From positions 620,001-684,000 of the forward strand of contig CAVTYQ010000007.1 of assembly GCA_963739005.1 (NCBI GenBank): a DNA stretch of 64,000 bases, written 5' to 3'. A program made the position numbers and the translations under genes. This document shows positions 30,815 through 40,366 of the stretch, piece after piece; position 1 is the stretch's first letter, and each line of letters opens with the position of its first letter. The notes under the pieces were generated by a model that saw only the letters and a list, made by a program, of their open reading frames with translations, did no database searches and was not told the origin of the DNA. This DNA comes from DASWJZ01 sp963739005 (lineage in GTDB: Bacteria; Pseudomonadota; Alphaproteobacteria; Rhizobiales; Afifellaceae).

Positions 30815-32013
30815 CAGCGCCGGCTCCCCACCGCCTTGACGATCTTCTGCGCCGCGTCGTCGAGATCGTTCGCCGCCACAACGTCGAGGCCGCTCTCGTT
30901 GAGGATGCGCTTTCCTTCCGCGACATTGGTCCCCTCCAGCCGCACGACCAGCGGAACCTTGAGCCCGACCTCCTTCACCGCGGCGACCACCCCTTCCGCG
31001 ATCACGTCGCAGCGCATGATGCCGCCGAAGATGTTGACCAGGATGCCCTTCACGTTCGGATCGGCGGTGATGATCTTGAAAGCGGCCGTCACCTTCTCCT
31101 TAGAGGCGCCACCGCCGACGTCGAGGAAATTTGCCGGCTCGGCGCCGTAGAGCTTGATGATGTCCATGGTGGCCATGGCAAGCCCGGCTCCGTTCACCAT
31201 GCAGCCGATCGAGCCGTCGAGGGCCACATAGGAGAGCTCGTATTTGGAGGCCTCGATCTCCTTCGGGTCCTCCTCCGTCTCGTCGCGGAGCGCCAGAATG
31301 TCGGGGTGGCGGAAGAGCGCGTTGTTGTCGAACGAGACCTTCGCGTCGAGCACGCGGACATGGCCGTCCTTCATGACGATCAGCGGATTGATCTCAAGCA
31401 GGCTCATGTCCTTGTCGGTGAAGGCCTTGTAGAGGGTCTTGAAGAGCGCCTTTCCCTCCGCGGCCGCCGGGCCCTTGAGCTTAAGCGCGGTCGCGAGCTT
31501 CGCGGCGTCCGAGTCGGTCACGCCGGTCATCGGATCGATCGCGACGGTGACGATGCGCTCCGGAGTCGCGGCAGCGACGGTCTCGATATCGACGCCGCCT
31601 TCGGTCGAGGCGACGAAGGCGACGCGTCCGACCGAGCGATCGACCAGGAGCGAAAGATAGAGCTCGCGCGCGATATCGGCGCCGTCCTCGATGTAGAGCC
31701 GGTTGACGCGCTTTCCGGCGGAACCTGTTTGTTTGGTTACGAGGGTGTTGCCGAGCATCTCCTTCGCGCTCGCCGCCGCCTCGTCGACGCTCTTGGCCAC
31801 GCGCACACCGCCCTTGGCGTCGGGACCGAGCTCCTTGAAGCGCCCCTTGCCGCGTCCGCCGGCATGGATCTGCGTCTTCACCACATAGATCGGACCGGGC
31901 AGCGAGGACGCGGCCGACTTGGCTTCGCCGGCGTCGGTGATCATCACGCCTTCGGCGACGGGAGCGCCGTAGGCCTTGAGGATCGCCTTGGCCTGGTATT
32001 CGTGGATGTTCAT
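30814..32013 (-). CDS. sucC: Succinyl-CoA synthetase beta subunit
   Basis: A 399-residue beta subunit. The ATP-grasp domain begins MNIHEYQAKAILKAYGAPVA, with KTQIHAGGRGKGRFKE as the glycine-rich nucleotide loop and MSLLEINPLIV as the metal-binding segment. The C-terminal ligase domain has FLDVGGGASKEKV and ILVNIFGGIMRCDVIAEG. It follows mdh by 27 bases. No anomaly is seen. Confidence 0.98.
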   Translation of the reverse strand: MNIHEYQAKAILKAYGAPVAEGVMITDAGEAKSAASSLPGPIYVVKTQIHAGGRGKGRFKELGPDAKGGVRVAKSVDEAAASAKEMLGNTLVTKQTGSAGKRVNRLYIEDGADIARELYLSLLVDRSVGRVAFVASTEGGVDIETVAAATPERIVTVAIDPMTGVTDSDAAKLATALKLKGPAAAEGKALFKTLYKAFTDKDMSLLEINPLIVMKDGHVRVLDAKVSFDNNALFRHPDILALRDETEEDPKEIEASKYELSYVALDGSIGCMVNGAGLAMATMDIIKLYGAEPANFLDVGGGASKEKVTAAFKIITADPNVKGILVNIFGGIMRCDVIAEGVVAAVKEVGLKVPLVVRLEGTNVAEGKRILNESGLDVVAANDLDDAAQKIVKAVGSRR

Positions 32014-32040
32014 CGGGGAGCCGTCGCGACGCGGGCGCGT

Positions 32041-33004
32041 CTAAGCCAAGGCAGGCTGGATGCGAGCGCAGGCCTTGCAGAGGGTCTGCACCGACTCCAC
32101 GGACTTGTCGAACATCGCCCGCTCGCTTCTGTCGAGGTCGATCTCGATGATGCGTTCCACGCCGCCGGCGCCGATGACGACCGGAACGCCGACATAGAGA
32201 TTGTCGAGACCGGTACTGACCCTGAAGCCGGGCCGCGCAGGGGATCACGCGCTTCTTGTCGCGGAGATAGGATTCCGCCATCGCGATCACCGATGCGGCG
32301 GGTGCATAGAAGGCCGAGCCGGTCTTCAGGAGGCCGACGATCTCGGCACCGCCGTCGCGCGTCCGCTGCACGATGGCGTCCAGGCGCTTCTCCGTAAGCC
32401 AGCCCATTTTAACGAGGTCCGGCAAAGGGATACCGGCAACGGTCGAGTAGCGGATAAGCGGCACCATGGTGTCGCCATGACCGCCGAGGACGAAGGCGGT
32501 CACATCTTCCACCGAGACGTTGAATTCCTGCGCGAGGAAATAGCGCAAGCGGGACGAGTCGAGCACGCCGGCCATGCCGACAACCATCGACGGCGGCAGC
32601 CCGGAGAACTTCTGCAGCGCCCATACCATCGCATCGAGCGGGTTGGTGACGCAGATGACGAATGCGTCGCCCGCGTATTTGCGGATGCCGGCGCCGACCT
32701 GCTCCATCACTTTGAGATTGATCTCGAGAAGATCGTCGCGGCTCATGCCGGGCTTGCGCGGCACGCCCGCGGTCACCACGATCACGTCGGCGCCCTTGAT
32801 CGCCTCGTAGGACTGCGCGCCCGCGAAGCGCACGTCATAGCCGTCGACGGGAGAGGACTCCGCGATGTCGAGCGCCTTGCCGTCGGGAATACCTTCCTGG
32901 ATATCGAAGAGCACGACGTCGCCGAGCTCTTTCATTCCGATGAGATGGGCGAGCGTTCCGCCGATCTGACCGGCGCCGATGAGCGCGATCTTCCTACGCC
33001 CCAT
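32041..33004 (-). pseudogene. mdh: Malate dehydrogenase gene with a +1 frameshift
   Basis: The reading begins at ATG 33004 (MGRRKIALIGAGQIGGTLAH, with GGGAAGG upstream) and follows the LDH-like malate dehydrogenase family through the catalytic GGHGDTMVPLIRYS to RDKKRVIPCAARLQGQY. There the frame is lost at the GG pair 32212-32213. Dropping one G restores LDNLYVGVPVVIGAGGVERI and a C-terminus ending ARIQPALA with stop at 32041-32043, for a normal 320-residue enzyme. As written, the frame instead runs on through sucC. Mdh oxidises malate to oxaloacetate and opens the mdh-sucCDAB-lpd block. A sequence error is likelier than true loss. The Arg in CAARL, where Tyr is usual, is another oddity close by. 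Confidence 0.9.
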
Positions 33005-33196
33005 GACTTGCCTTCCCGTGACGTCATTGATGTGCGGATGCGCGCGGGTCACTACCGCGATTGACCAACTCAGGCAAGCGCAACGCAGTTGTAGAAAATT
33101 TAGATCGTGGCCAACTCACCACTTACGCATTGATTGCGTCTTTGCTACCGTTGCTGCTGGCCGACTGAACTGAGTCGGTCATCAGGGGAGACCATT

Positions 33197-33337
33197 ATGG
33201 CCAAATCAACGACTGGCAGAGCGACGCGTCCTGGCCGGACAATCGCTGCGAAGAAATCCGCAGCGAAGAAAGCCAAGAAGCCCGCGAAGAAAGCTGCCAA
33301 GAAGACTGCGAAGAAGAAGGCTGCCAAGAAGAGGTAG
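33197..33337 (+). CDS. Small Lys/Ala-rich histone-H1-like protein
   Basis: A 46-residue protein from ATG 33197, with AGGGGAG seven bases upstream. After a short N-terminus (MAKSTTGRATRPGRT) it is almost entirely AAKKSAAKKAKKPAKK-type repeats. Such KKAAK repeats are typical of bacterial histone-H1-like tails that bind DNA or RNA. A 6-bp hairpin (33161-33166 with 33173-33178) sits just before the ribosome binding site, and a strong terminator follows. These good expression signals argue that the ORF is real despite its low complexity. It is divergent from mdh. Function is inferred from composition only. Confidence 0.75.
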   Translation: MAKSTTGRATRPGRTIAAKKSAAKKAKKPAKKAAKKTAKKKAAKKR

Positions 33338-33352
33338 TCTCGAGACTCTCTC

Positions 33353-34576
33353 TCACTGCAAAGGCCCGGGCTTAACCGCCTGGGCCTTTTTCGTTTCTGG
33401 CGTTGGCGCGCCGGCATTCTCCCAATAGGAATCCGACCGCATCTCGATCAGCCGCGATGCCGTGCGCGCGAACTCGAACGACTCCGCTCCGTCCTTCCCC
33501 TCCCAAAGATCGGCTGGCTCAGCCGCCGCGGAAACGATCAATCGGACGCGCCTGTCGTAAAGCGTGTCGACGAGATTGATGAGCCGCTTCACCTCGTTTC
33601 GACCGGCCACGGAGAGAATCGGTACGTCGGACACGATGATGGTTCGGAAGGCGTCGGCGATCTTCAGATAGTCGCCGGCGCCAAGCGGTCGTCCACAGAG
33701 ATCATCGAAAGAGAACCGGGCGACGCCGCCGGCAGCCTCGGGGGCGACGATCCGCCGGCCCTTGTTGTGGATCTCCGCCGGCGCGCCCTTCGCGTGTCCG
33801 CTGAAGTAGCGAAAATGCGCGTCAAGGCAGGCGTCGGCTTCCGGGCCGAGCGGCGTGACGTAGCGGCGCTCGGTGCCGCCGGCGTCGAGCCGGTAGTCGC
33901 GCGGCGCGTCGAGATGGAAGGGCGCCATGCGCTCCTTGAGGAGCGCGATGAAGGGCAGGAAGAGAGCGCGGTTGAGACCGTCCTTATAAAGATCGTCGGG
34001 CGCGACGTTGGTGGTCGCCACGACGACGAGCCCCTTCGCGAAGAGCTTTCCGAACAGGCGCCCGAGGATCATCGCATCGGCGATGTCGTAGACGGCGAAC
34101 TCGTCGAAGCAGAGTAGCGCGGTCTCCGAGGCGATCTCCGAGGCGACCGCGGCAATCGCATCGCCGCCACCCTTGCCTTCGCTCTTCGTCCGGAGGCGTA
34201 GCGCGGCGAGCCGATCGTGCACGTCGCCCATGAATGCATGGAAGTGCACGCGGCGCTTCGCCTTCACCGGTGCGGCGGCGAAGAAGAGGTCCATGAGCAG
34301 GGTCTTCCCTCGCCCGACACCGCCCCAGATATAGAGCCCGCGCGGCGCGCCGGCCTTGCCGTTGCGGGCGCGCAGCCAACCGAGCGCGCCGTTGCCGTTC
34401 GCGCGGCGTTTCGCCAGCTCTTCGATCAGCTTATCGAGCGTGTCGGCAAGCGCGGCCTGCGTGGCGTCCGCTACGATCTCGCCGGCGCGCACCATCGCCT
34501 GGTAGCGACGGCGCACCGTGTCGGAGGCCGCGGCTGCGGGCGTCGGCAGCTTTTGCCGGGGCTTTGCGTGCGGCAA
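33353..34576 (-). CDS. zapE: Cell division ATPase ZapE (AFG1-like)
   Basis: A 407-residue AAA-type ATPase. It opens with DTVRRRYQAMVRAGEI, the P-loop is GGVGRGKTLLMDLFF, Walker B is LLCFDEFAVYDIADAM, and sensor 1 lies in VVATTNVAPDDLY. This is the AFG1/LACE1 family, named ZapE in E. coli, where it interacts with the division ring. It stands upstream of mdh-suc on the same strand, as I remember from other Rhizobiales. The C-terminal end overlaps the convergent terminator of the H1-like gene. Confidence 0.93.
   Translation of the reverse strand: MPHAKPRQKLPTPAAAASDTVRRRYQAMVRAGEIVADATQAALADTLDKLIEELAKRRANGNGALGWLRARNGKAGAPRGLYIWGGVGRGKTLLMDLFFAAAPVKAKRRVHFHAFMGDVHDRLAALRLRTKSEGKGGGDAIAAVASEIASETALLCFDEFAVYDIADAMILGRLFGKLFAKGLVVVATTNVAPDDLYKDGLNRALFLPFIALLKERMAPFHLDAPRDYRLDAGGTERRYVTPLGPEADACLDAHFRYFSGHAKGAPAEIHNKGRRIVAPEAAGGVARFSFDDLCGRPLGAGDYLKIADAFRTIIVSDVPILSVAGRNEVKRLINLVDTLYDRRVRLIVSAAAEPADLWEGKDGAESFEFARTASRLIEMRSDSYWENAGAPTPETKKAQAVKPGPLQ
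33360..33391 (+). terminator. Rho-independent terminator after the H1-like gene
   Basis: A 12-bp stem (33360-33371 with 33378-33389, one G-T pair) encloses a 6-base loop and ends in TTTTT (33387-33391). It lies 22 bases after the H1-like stop and overlaps the last codons of the convergent zapE gene. Confidence 0.88.
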
Positions 34577-34591
34577 GGACGCGTCGGGCGG

Positions 34592-35149
34592 TCAGCGCGA
34601 AACGGTAATCGGACCGCCGCCTTCCGTCTGCCCGCTGAACTGGGTCTTCGACGACGGATAGAGTCGCGCGATAGTCGTGCCGGCGTCGTTCAGGAGCTGG
34701 ACCTGCGTCCCCTCCATGTTCCACGCGGAGACCGTCTGCAGGTTGGCGCTGGTGCAGTTTCGCGTCGAGGCGCGATAGCCGCCGGCCCAGGTGGTCAGCG
34801 TCATGAAGAGGCTGCAGGAGTCCGTTGCCGTGCTGATCTGCCAGCCGCCGAGCAGGTCGGTGCGGCCGAGCTGGTCGCTGCCGATCGGGGGCGGCACCGG
34901 CTGCACGGCGCCCGTCTGCATAGCGCCGGTCTGCAATGACGGATCGAGCGCGGCCAGGCCGGACGGCGGCGGCGGAGGTGCACCCGGCGGCGGCAGTGGC
35001 TCGCCAGTGATGGTCCCGGTCGGTGCGGCGGCAAGCGGCTGCGGCGTCGCGCTGCTCGGCCCATCGCGTCCGAACGAGAGCATGCTGCAACCGCCGGCCA
35101 ACAGCGCCGTTACCCCAATTGCGATGAACGATTGAAAACGAACTGCCAT
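34592..35149 (-). CDS. Lipoprotein with AprI/Inh-type protease-inhibitor domain
   Basis: From ATG 35149 the product is 185 residues. The N-terminus is a lipoprotein signal (FIAIGVTALLAGGC; the lipidated Cys is about residue 21). A Pro-rich linker with PPPGAPPPPP follows to about residue 95. The C-terminal domain is of the AprI/Inh beta-barrel type: LLGGWQISTATDSCSLFMTL, then a second Cys in STRNCTSANLQ and LQLLNDAGT-like strands. Family members inhibit serralysin metalloproteases, or in Rhizobiales form outer-membrane-associated lipoproteins of unknown role. No protease gene is adjacent. Confidence 0.8.
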   Translation of the reverse strand: MAVRFQSFIAIGVTALLAGGCSMLSFGRDGPSSATPQPLAAAPTGTITGEPLPPPGAPPPPPSGLAALDPSLQTGAMQTGAVQPVPPPIGSDQLGRTDLLGGWQISTATDSCSLFMTLTTWAGGYRASTRNCTSANLQTVSAWNMEGTQVQLLNDAGTTIARLYPSSKTQFSGQTEGGGPITVSR

Positions 35150-35268
35150 GCTCTTCCCGTTAGCTCGCGGCGGCAGAACCGGCCGCCAAGATCTCCCCAA
35201 ATCCCGCGGGCTTGACCGCCTTACTTGCACGTCCTAGGGCCATTGTCACCAACGGCGGAACGCAGCAG

Positions 35269-36156
35269 ATGGCTGACCTGAGAAATGTGGGGGAAGTACG
35301 GTCCCCTGCGCTCGACATCAATGCGCCCCGCCCTCCTCATATCGCCGACGTCCTCATCGCGGAGCGTGGCGAGAGGATCGTAAACAGCCGCCTTTGGCCG
35401 CTGGTGCGCCCGCTTCTTTACAAGATTCTCCACTATCATGAAGCCGTCCGCATGGCGGACGAGATCGGGCCGCTCCCCGCCGACGCGGCGATGAAATATG
35501 TGAGCGATCTCCTCTCGATCAACCTCGACGTCACCGGGCTCGACCGCATCCCGAAGGACGGCGCCGTCATTATCGCAGCGAATCACCCGACCGGCATCGC
35601 CGACGGCGTCGCGGTCTACGACGCCGTCACGCGCGTGCGTCCCGACATCGCCATCTTCACCAACCGCGACGCGCTTCGCGTCAACCCACGCCTCTCGGAA
35701 TTCCTGATCCCCGTCGAGTGGCGGGAGGCGTTTCGCGACCGCGCCAGGATGCGCGAGACGCTGCAGCTCTCCTCGCGCGCCTTCAAGGAAGGGCGTGCCG
35801 TCGTCATGTTTCCTTCCGGGCGGATCGCGTTTTGGAAGGACGGGCGGCTGAACGAGCGGCCATGGCTCTCCTCGGCGGTGACGCTTGCCCGTAAGCAGGA
35901 CGTGCCCATCGTGCCGGTGAACGTGCAGTCGCGGAACTCCGGCCTCTTCTACTGGTTCGCCAACTGGAACACGGAGCTCCGCGACATGACCGTCTTCCAT
36001 GAGCTCTTGAACAAGCGGGGGAAGACGTTCCGCATCCGCTTCGGTCCGCCCATCCCGCAGGCGCGCTTTGGAGACGGCGATCCTGCAGAAGTCACGCAGC
36101 GCCTGCAGTCGCATGTGGTCGATCGCCTGGCCAAGGACAGCGACGCCGAGTTCTGA
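35269..36156 (+). CDS. PlsC-type acyltransferase (1-acylglycerol-3-phosphate acyltransferase-like)
   Basis: A 295-residue protein from ATG 35269. The acyltransferase core has the catalytic AANHPTGIADG motif; the spacing is His-x5-Asp, as in the HPNSLLD-type branch, rather than the standard His-x4-Asp. The acyl-acceptor site reads VMFPSGRIAFW in place of FPEGTRS. No obvious transmembrane helix is present, so the protein is probably peripheral. A role in phospholipid synthesis or remodelling is inferred; the substrate is open. An earlier in-frame start at 35212 exists but adds no family sequence. Confidence 0.82.
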   Translation: MADLRNVGEVRSPALDINAPRPPHIADVLIAERGERIVNSRLWPLVRPLLYKILHYHEAVRMADEIGPLPADAAMKYVSDLLSINLDVTGLDRIPKDGAVIIAANHPTGIADGVAVYDAVTRVRPDIAIFTNRDALRVNPRLSEFLIPVEWREAFRDRARMRETLQLSSRAFKEGRAVVMFPSGRIAFWKDGRLNERPWLSSAVTLARKQDVPIVPVNVQSRNSGLFYWFANWNTELRDMTVFHELLNKRGKTFRIRFGPPIPQARFGDGDPAEVTQRLQSHVVDRLAKDSDAEF

Positions 36157-36166
36157 AAGCCGATCC

Positions 36167-36961
36167 TTACATCACCGTCTTCAGCATCCCGCCGTCGACG
36201 AAGTAGGTGGAGCCGATCGAGTAGGTCGCCTTGTCGGAGCATAGGAACACGAAGAAATGCGCCAGCTCCTCCGGCGTCGCGAAGCGCTTGATCGTCGCGT
36301 GCTCGTCGGCGACGGATTGCAGGTAGCCTTCCCAATCGCCGCCCTTGTCGGCCGTCAGCTGCTTCGCCGTCTTGATCCAGTCCGGCGTGAGCACGAGGCC
36401 CGGGTTGATGCAATTGACGCGGATGTTGTCCTTCACGACCTCCGTCGCGAGCGTCTTTGAGAACATCATCAGCGCCGACTTCGTCACGTTGTAGATCGGC
36501 TCGTACCAAAGCGGCTGCGCGGCGCAGATCGAGGCGTTGTGGAGGACGACGCCGCCGCCGCGCTTCCTCATCGACGGCACCAGGCCGCGCGCGAGGCGGA
36601 CCGCCGCCATCACGTGCAGCTCCCAATAGGACTGCCACTTCTCGTCCGGCGCCTGCATGATCGTCTCGTTCGATCCGGTGCCGGCATTGTTGATCAGGAT
36701 GTCGGCGCCCTTGAACTTCTTTTGCGCCGCGACGACGAGCGCGTCGCAGCCGCTCGCGGTCGCGACGTCGCAAGCGACGGCGAGCGTCTTCACGCCGTGC
36801 TCGCGCGCGACGCGTCGCGCTTCTTTCTTGAGGCGCTCCTCGTTCCGCGCCGCCATCACGATGTTGGCGCCTTCCGCCGCGAGACCCTCCGCTACGGCAA
36901 GCCCGATCCCGACGCTTGCGCCGGTGATCACCGCGACCTTGTCCTTCAATCCGAGATCCAT
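36167..36961 (-). CDS. Short-chain dehydrogenase/reductase
   Basis: A 264-residue classical SDR. The cofactor motif is TGASVGIG (about 14-21), with VMAARNEERL suggesting NADP(H) preference because basic residues follow the second strand. NNAGTGSNET is the NAG motif and YNVTKSALM the catalytic Tyr-x-x-x-Lys. It lies at the 3' end of the sugar/polyol cluster, 145 bases after the xylitol-dehydrogenase-like gene, with a repeat element in between. It may oxidise a sugar or polyol taken up by the transporter; the substrate is not visible. Confidence 0.88.
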   Translation of the reverse strand: MDLGLKDKVAVITGASVGIGLAVAEGLAAEGANIVMAARNEERLKKEARRVAREHGVKTLAVACDVATASGCDALVVAAQKKFKGADILINNAGTGSNETIMQAPDEKWQSYWELHVMAAVRLARGLVPSMRKRGGGVVLHNASICAAQPLWYEPIYNVTKSALMMFSKTLATEVVKDNIRVNCINPGLVLTPDWIKTAKQLTADKGGDWEGYLQSVADEHATIKRFATPEELAHFFVFLCSDKATYSIGSTYFVDGGMLKTVM

Positions 36962-36990
36962 CTTTGCCTCCCCTTCGCGCCCACAAGATC

Positions 36991-37086
36991 GTCATGCCGG
37001 GATTGATCCCGGGCATCCACTCCATGACGGCGCAACCTTTCACGAGAGTTCGGAATCGATTGCCGGGTCGAGCCCGGCAATGACGA
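36991..37086. repeat. Intergenic inverted repeat between the SDR and alcohol dehydrogenase genes
   Basis: Two palindromic blocks lie between the genes: GTCATGCCGGGATTGATCCC (from 36991) and a second block with TTGCCGGG, TCGAG, CCCGGCAA ending in TGACGAC (to 37086). The GTCAT and ATGAC ends face each other. This is the common rhizobial intergenic repeat type with GCCGGGxxxxACCCGGC cores. It may stabilise or end transcripts inside the operon. Confidence 0.65.
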
Positions 37087-37106
37087 CAGTTCTTGAATGT
37101 TGCCGG

Positions 37107-38150
37107 CTATGCAGTTCCGTCCATGACGATCTGCAGCTTCACGTCGGCCGGACGGCCCTCGGCGGCGCGCTCGAAGGCCGGGATGCTCTTCTCGAACGGA
37201 AACGTCTCGGTGATGAGCGGCTTCAGATCGACCTTTCCGGACGCGATCAGCGCGATGGCGCGATCGTATTGGTGGGCGTAGCGAAAGACCAATTCGACCC
37301 GAAGCTCCTTGGTCGTCAGTGCCGAGATGTCGAAGGCAATCGGCTCGACCGGCAGGCCCACGACGACGATGACGCCGCCAGGCCGTGGGAGGTCGGCGAT
37401 CGTAAGCCACGCCTTCGGCGAGCCGGAGCATTCGAAGACGACATCGGCGCCCCAATCGTCGGTGAGCCGCTTCACCTCCGCGAGCAGGTTCTTCTCGCGG
37501 ATGTTGACCGGGATCACGCCTTGGTAGCGCGCGGCGATGTCGAGCTTGGGCTGCGCGAGATCGGCGACGATCACGCGGGCGCAGCCGCCGGCGAGCGCGG
37601 CAAGCGCCACCATCGTGCCGATCGGCCCGGCACCGAGCACGATCGCCGTGTCGCCGGGCGCGATCTTGGCCTTCGTCGCCGCCTGCATGCCGACGGCGAA
37701 GGGTTCGACCATCGCGCCTTCCGCGAAGCTGACGTTGTCGGGCAGCTTAAAGGTGTAGTTCGCCGGGTGGACCACATAAGGCGTGAGCACGCCATGGATC
37801 GGCGGCGTCGCCCAGAAGGTCACCGCGGGGTCAACATTGTACATGCCGAGCCGGCTTGCCCTCGAGTTCGGGTCCGGCACGCCGGGCTCCATGCAGGCGC
37901 GGTCGCCGGGCTTCAGGCTCTTCACGTTCCCGCCGACCTCAACCACTACCCCGGCGGCCTCGTGGCCGAGCACCATCGGCGCCTTCACAACGAAGGGGCC
38001 GATCTTGCCGTGCGTGTAATAGTGGACGTCGCTGCCGCAGATGCCGACGGTGTGGATCTTCACCTTCACATCGTCGGGGCCGACGGCAAGCGGCAGGTCG
38101 ATGTCGCGAAGCGAAAGCTCGCGTTGGCGCTCAAGAACGAGTGCGCGCAT
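37107..38150 (-). CDS. Zinc-dependent alcohol dehydrogenase, xylitol/sorbitol dehydrogenase type
   Basis: A 347-residue MDR-family enzyme. GICGSDVHYYTHGKIG holds the catalytic Cys, and GHEAAGVVVEVG holds the catalytic His and Glu. The cofactor motif is VLGAGPIGTMVALAA, and the segment after it (VADLAQPKLD) has Asp, indicating NAD(H). The THGKIG signature is characteristic of polyol dehydrogenases acting on xylitol or sorbitol. With xylB nearby, oxidation of xylitol or another pentitol to D-xylulose is the best guess. It follows the ABC transporter genes, separated by a repeat element. Confidence 0.88.
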   Translation of the reverse strand: MRALVLERQRELSLRDIDLPLAVGPDDVKVKIHTVGICGSDVHYYTHGKIGPFVVKAPMVLGHEAAGVVVEVGGNVKSLKPGDRACMEPGVPDPNSRASRLGMYNVDPAVTFWATPPIHGVLTPYVVHPANYTFKLPDNVSFAEGAMVEPFAVGMQAATKAKIAPGDTAIVLGAGPIGTMVALAALAGGCARVIVADLAQPKLDIAARYQGVIPVNIREKNLLAEVKRLTDDWGADVVFECSGSPKAWLTIADLPRPGGVIVVVGLPVEPIAFDISALTTKELRVELVFRYAHQYDRAIALIASGKVDLKPLITETFPFEKSIPAFERAAEGRPADVKLQIVMDGTA

Positions 38151-38187
38151 GGGATTTGTCCTTCTCAGTCTACGGCGGCCGAGCGCG

Positions 38188-38315
38188 GCCCTCTCCCATG
38201 GGGAGAGGGCGTCGCCGAAGGCGACGGGTGAGGTGTTGCAGCCGCGCTTCGTTCACGCCTCTCCGCATCCCCTCATCCGGCTGCTTCGCAGCCACCTTCT
38301 CCCTATGGGAGAAGG
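38188..38315. repeat. Rhizobial-type compound palindromic repeat
   Basis: This 128-base intergenic block is built from four hairpins: a 10-bp stem with ATG loop (38188-38197 / 38201-38210), a GTCGCCGAAGGCGAC hairpin (38211-38225), GGCTGCTTCGCAGCC (38279-38293) and a 9-bp stem with TAT loop (38295-38303 / 38307-38315). The outer CTCTCCC and CTTCTCCC palindromes with CCCTCATCCGGCTGC between are the widespread rhizobial intergenic repeat. It lies between the ATPase stop and the alcohol dehydrogenase start and may modulate mRNA stability. Confidence 0.8.
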
Positions 38316-38321
38316 CAAACC

Positions 38322-39134
<813 letters not shown>

Positions 39135-39138
<4 letters not shown>

Positions 39139-40262
39139 GACGCGACCTTTCGGATCCACTGGTCGAGCGTCACCGCGACGATGATCAGCACGCCGACGGT
39201 GAATTCCTGCCAAAGGACATCGAGGCCGGAGAGCGCAAGACCGTTGCGGAACACACCCACGATCAGGGCGCCGACCAGCGTGCCTACGATCGAGCCGCGT
39301 CCGCCAAAAAGGCTGGTGCCGCCGATCACCACCGCGGTGATGGAATCGAGGTTCGATGTCTGACCGGCGTTCGGGCTGACCCCGCCAATGCGGCCGATCA
39401 GCACCCAGGCGGCGACCGCGCAGATCAGGCCGGCAAGAGCATAGACGGCAATCAGCGTGCGATTGGGACTGATGCCGGCAAGGCGCGCGGCGGTGGGGTC
39501 GTCGCCGGTCGCGTAGACGTGGCGGCCGAAGGCGGTGCGGTTCAACACGTACCAGATGAAGGCGGCGAGCAGGACCATCAGGATCGAGCCGTAGGTGACC
39601 ACCGAGCCCTTCAGCCAGGGCAGCGTCAGCCCGAAGTGGTTCAGCAGGAAATCGTATGGCTTGATGATGGTCCCGGTGAACTGCAGAAATGGCGCAACCG
39701 CCTCGATGTCCTGCTGGCGGATGGTCTCGCTGCGCGAATAGAAGGTGTTGAGCGCCCCGAATATGCTCCACGTGCCGAGGGTGACGATGAACGGCGGCAG
39801 GCGCAGAACCGTCACGATCAGGCCGTTCACCGCTCCACAGAGGAAGCCAATGAAGAGCCCAAGCGGGAATGCGATCGCGAGCGGCACGCCGTAAACGACG
39901 CAGGTCCTGCCCATCACCACCGAGCACAGGATCATGATCGCGCCGACCGAGAGGTCGATGCCGGCGGTAAGGATCACCAGAGTCTGGGCGATGCCGAGAA
40001 CGGCGATGATCGTCACCTGCTGCAGGATCAGCGACAGGTTGAAGGGCGCGAAGAACTTCGACCCGACGATGAAGCTGAAGAACACGACGCCAAGGACGAG
40101 GACCATGAAGGGAACCGTCGTCGGAAAGGCGTGCAGGAAGTGTTGCGCTCGGCGGAGCGCGCCCGGCGCCTCTTCTTCGAATGTGGCTACCGCTTGCGGG
40201 GCGGCCGGCAGCCCGGTCTCGAAATCGGCCGGCCCGCGGCCACTTGCCTCGTTGGCGCTCAT
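39135..40262 (-). CDS. Sugar ABC transporter permease (FrcC/RbsC-like)
   Basis: A 375-residue membrane protein. After about 60 polar residues there are eight to ten hydrophobic helices. Family landmarks are VLGIAQTLVILTAGIDLSVG, the EAA-like region ATGDDPTAARLAGISPNRT, and GGTSLFGGRGSIVGTLVGA. This is the carbohydrate uptake 2 (CUT2) permease family, working as a dimer with the FrcA-like ATPase, whose start it overlaps by four bases. The polar N-terminus is longer than in RbsC and similar to FrcC. Confidence 0.92.
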
Positions 40263-40276
40263 GCCCCCGACGCTCC

Positions 40277-40300
40277 CTCTCCCCGCATTGTTGGGGAGAG
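40277..40300. repeat. Intercistronic hairpin between binding protein and permease genes
   Basis: CTCTCCCC (40277-40284) pairs with GGGGAGAG (40293-40300) around an 8-base loop in the 104-base gap between the two transporter genes. Such a hairpin can stabilise the upstream binding-protein message and lower permease expression, a usual need in ABC operons. Its CTCTCCCC arms resemble the repeat at 38188. Confidence 0.55.
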
Positions 40301-40366
40301 CGACCGTTGGCCGGCCGCTCTCCCCTCTTATGCTGACAGTCTAGGAATTCTCCGCGTCGAAGGGAA

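Noticed and set aside
31481..33052. A 523-residue mdh-like protein running through sucC
   Set aside because: Only the first part is malate dehydrogenase. The rest is sucC sequence in a wrong frame, entered because of the +1 base at 32212-32213.
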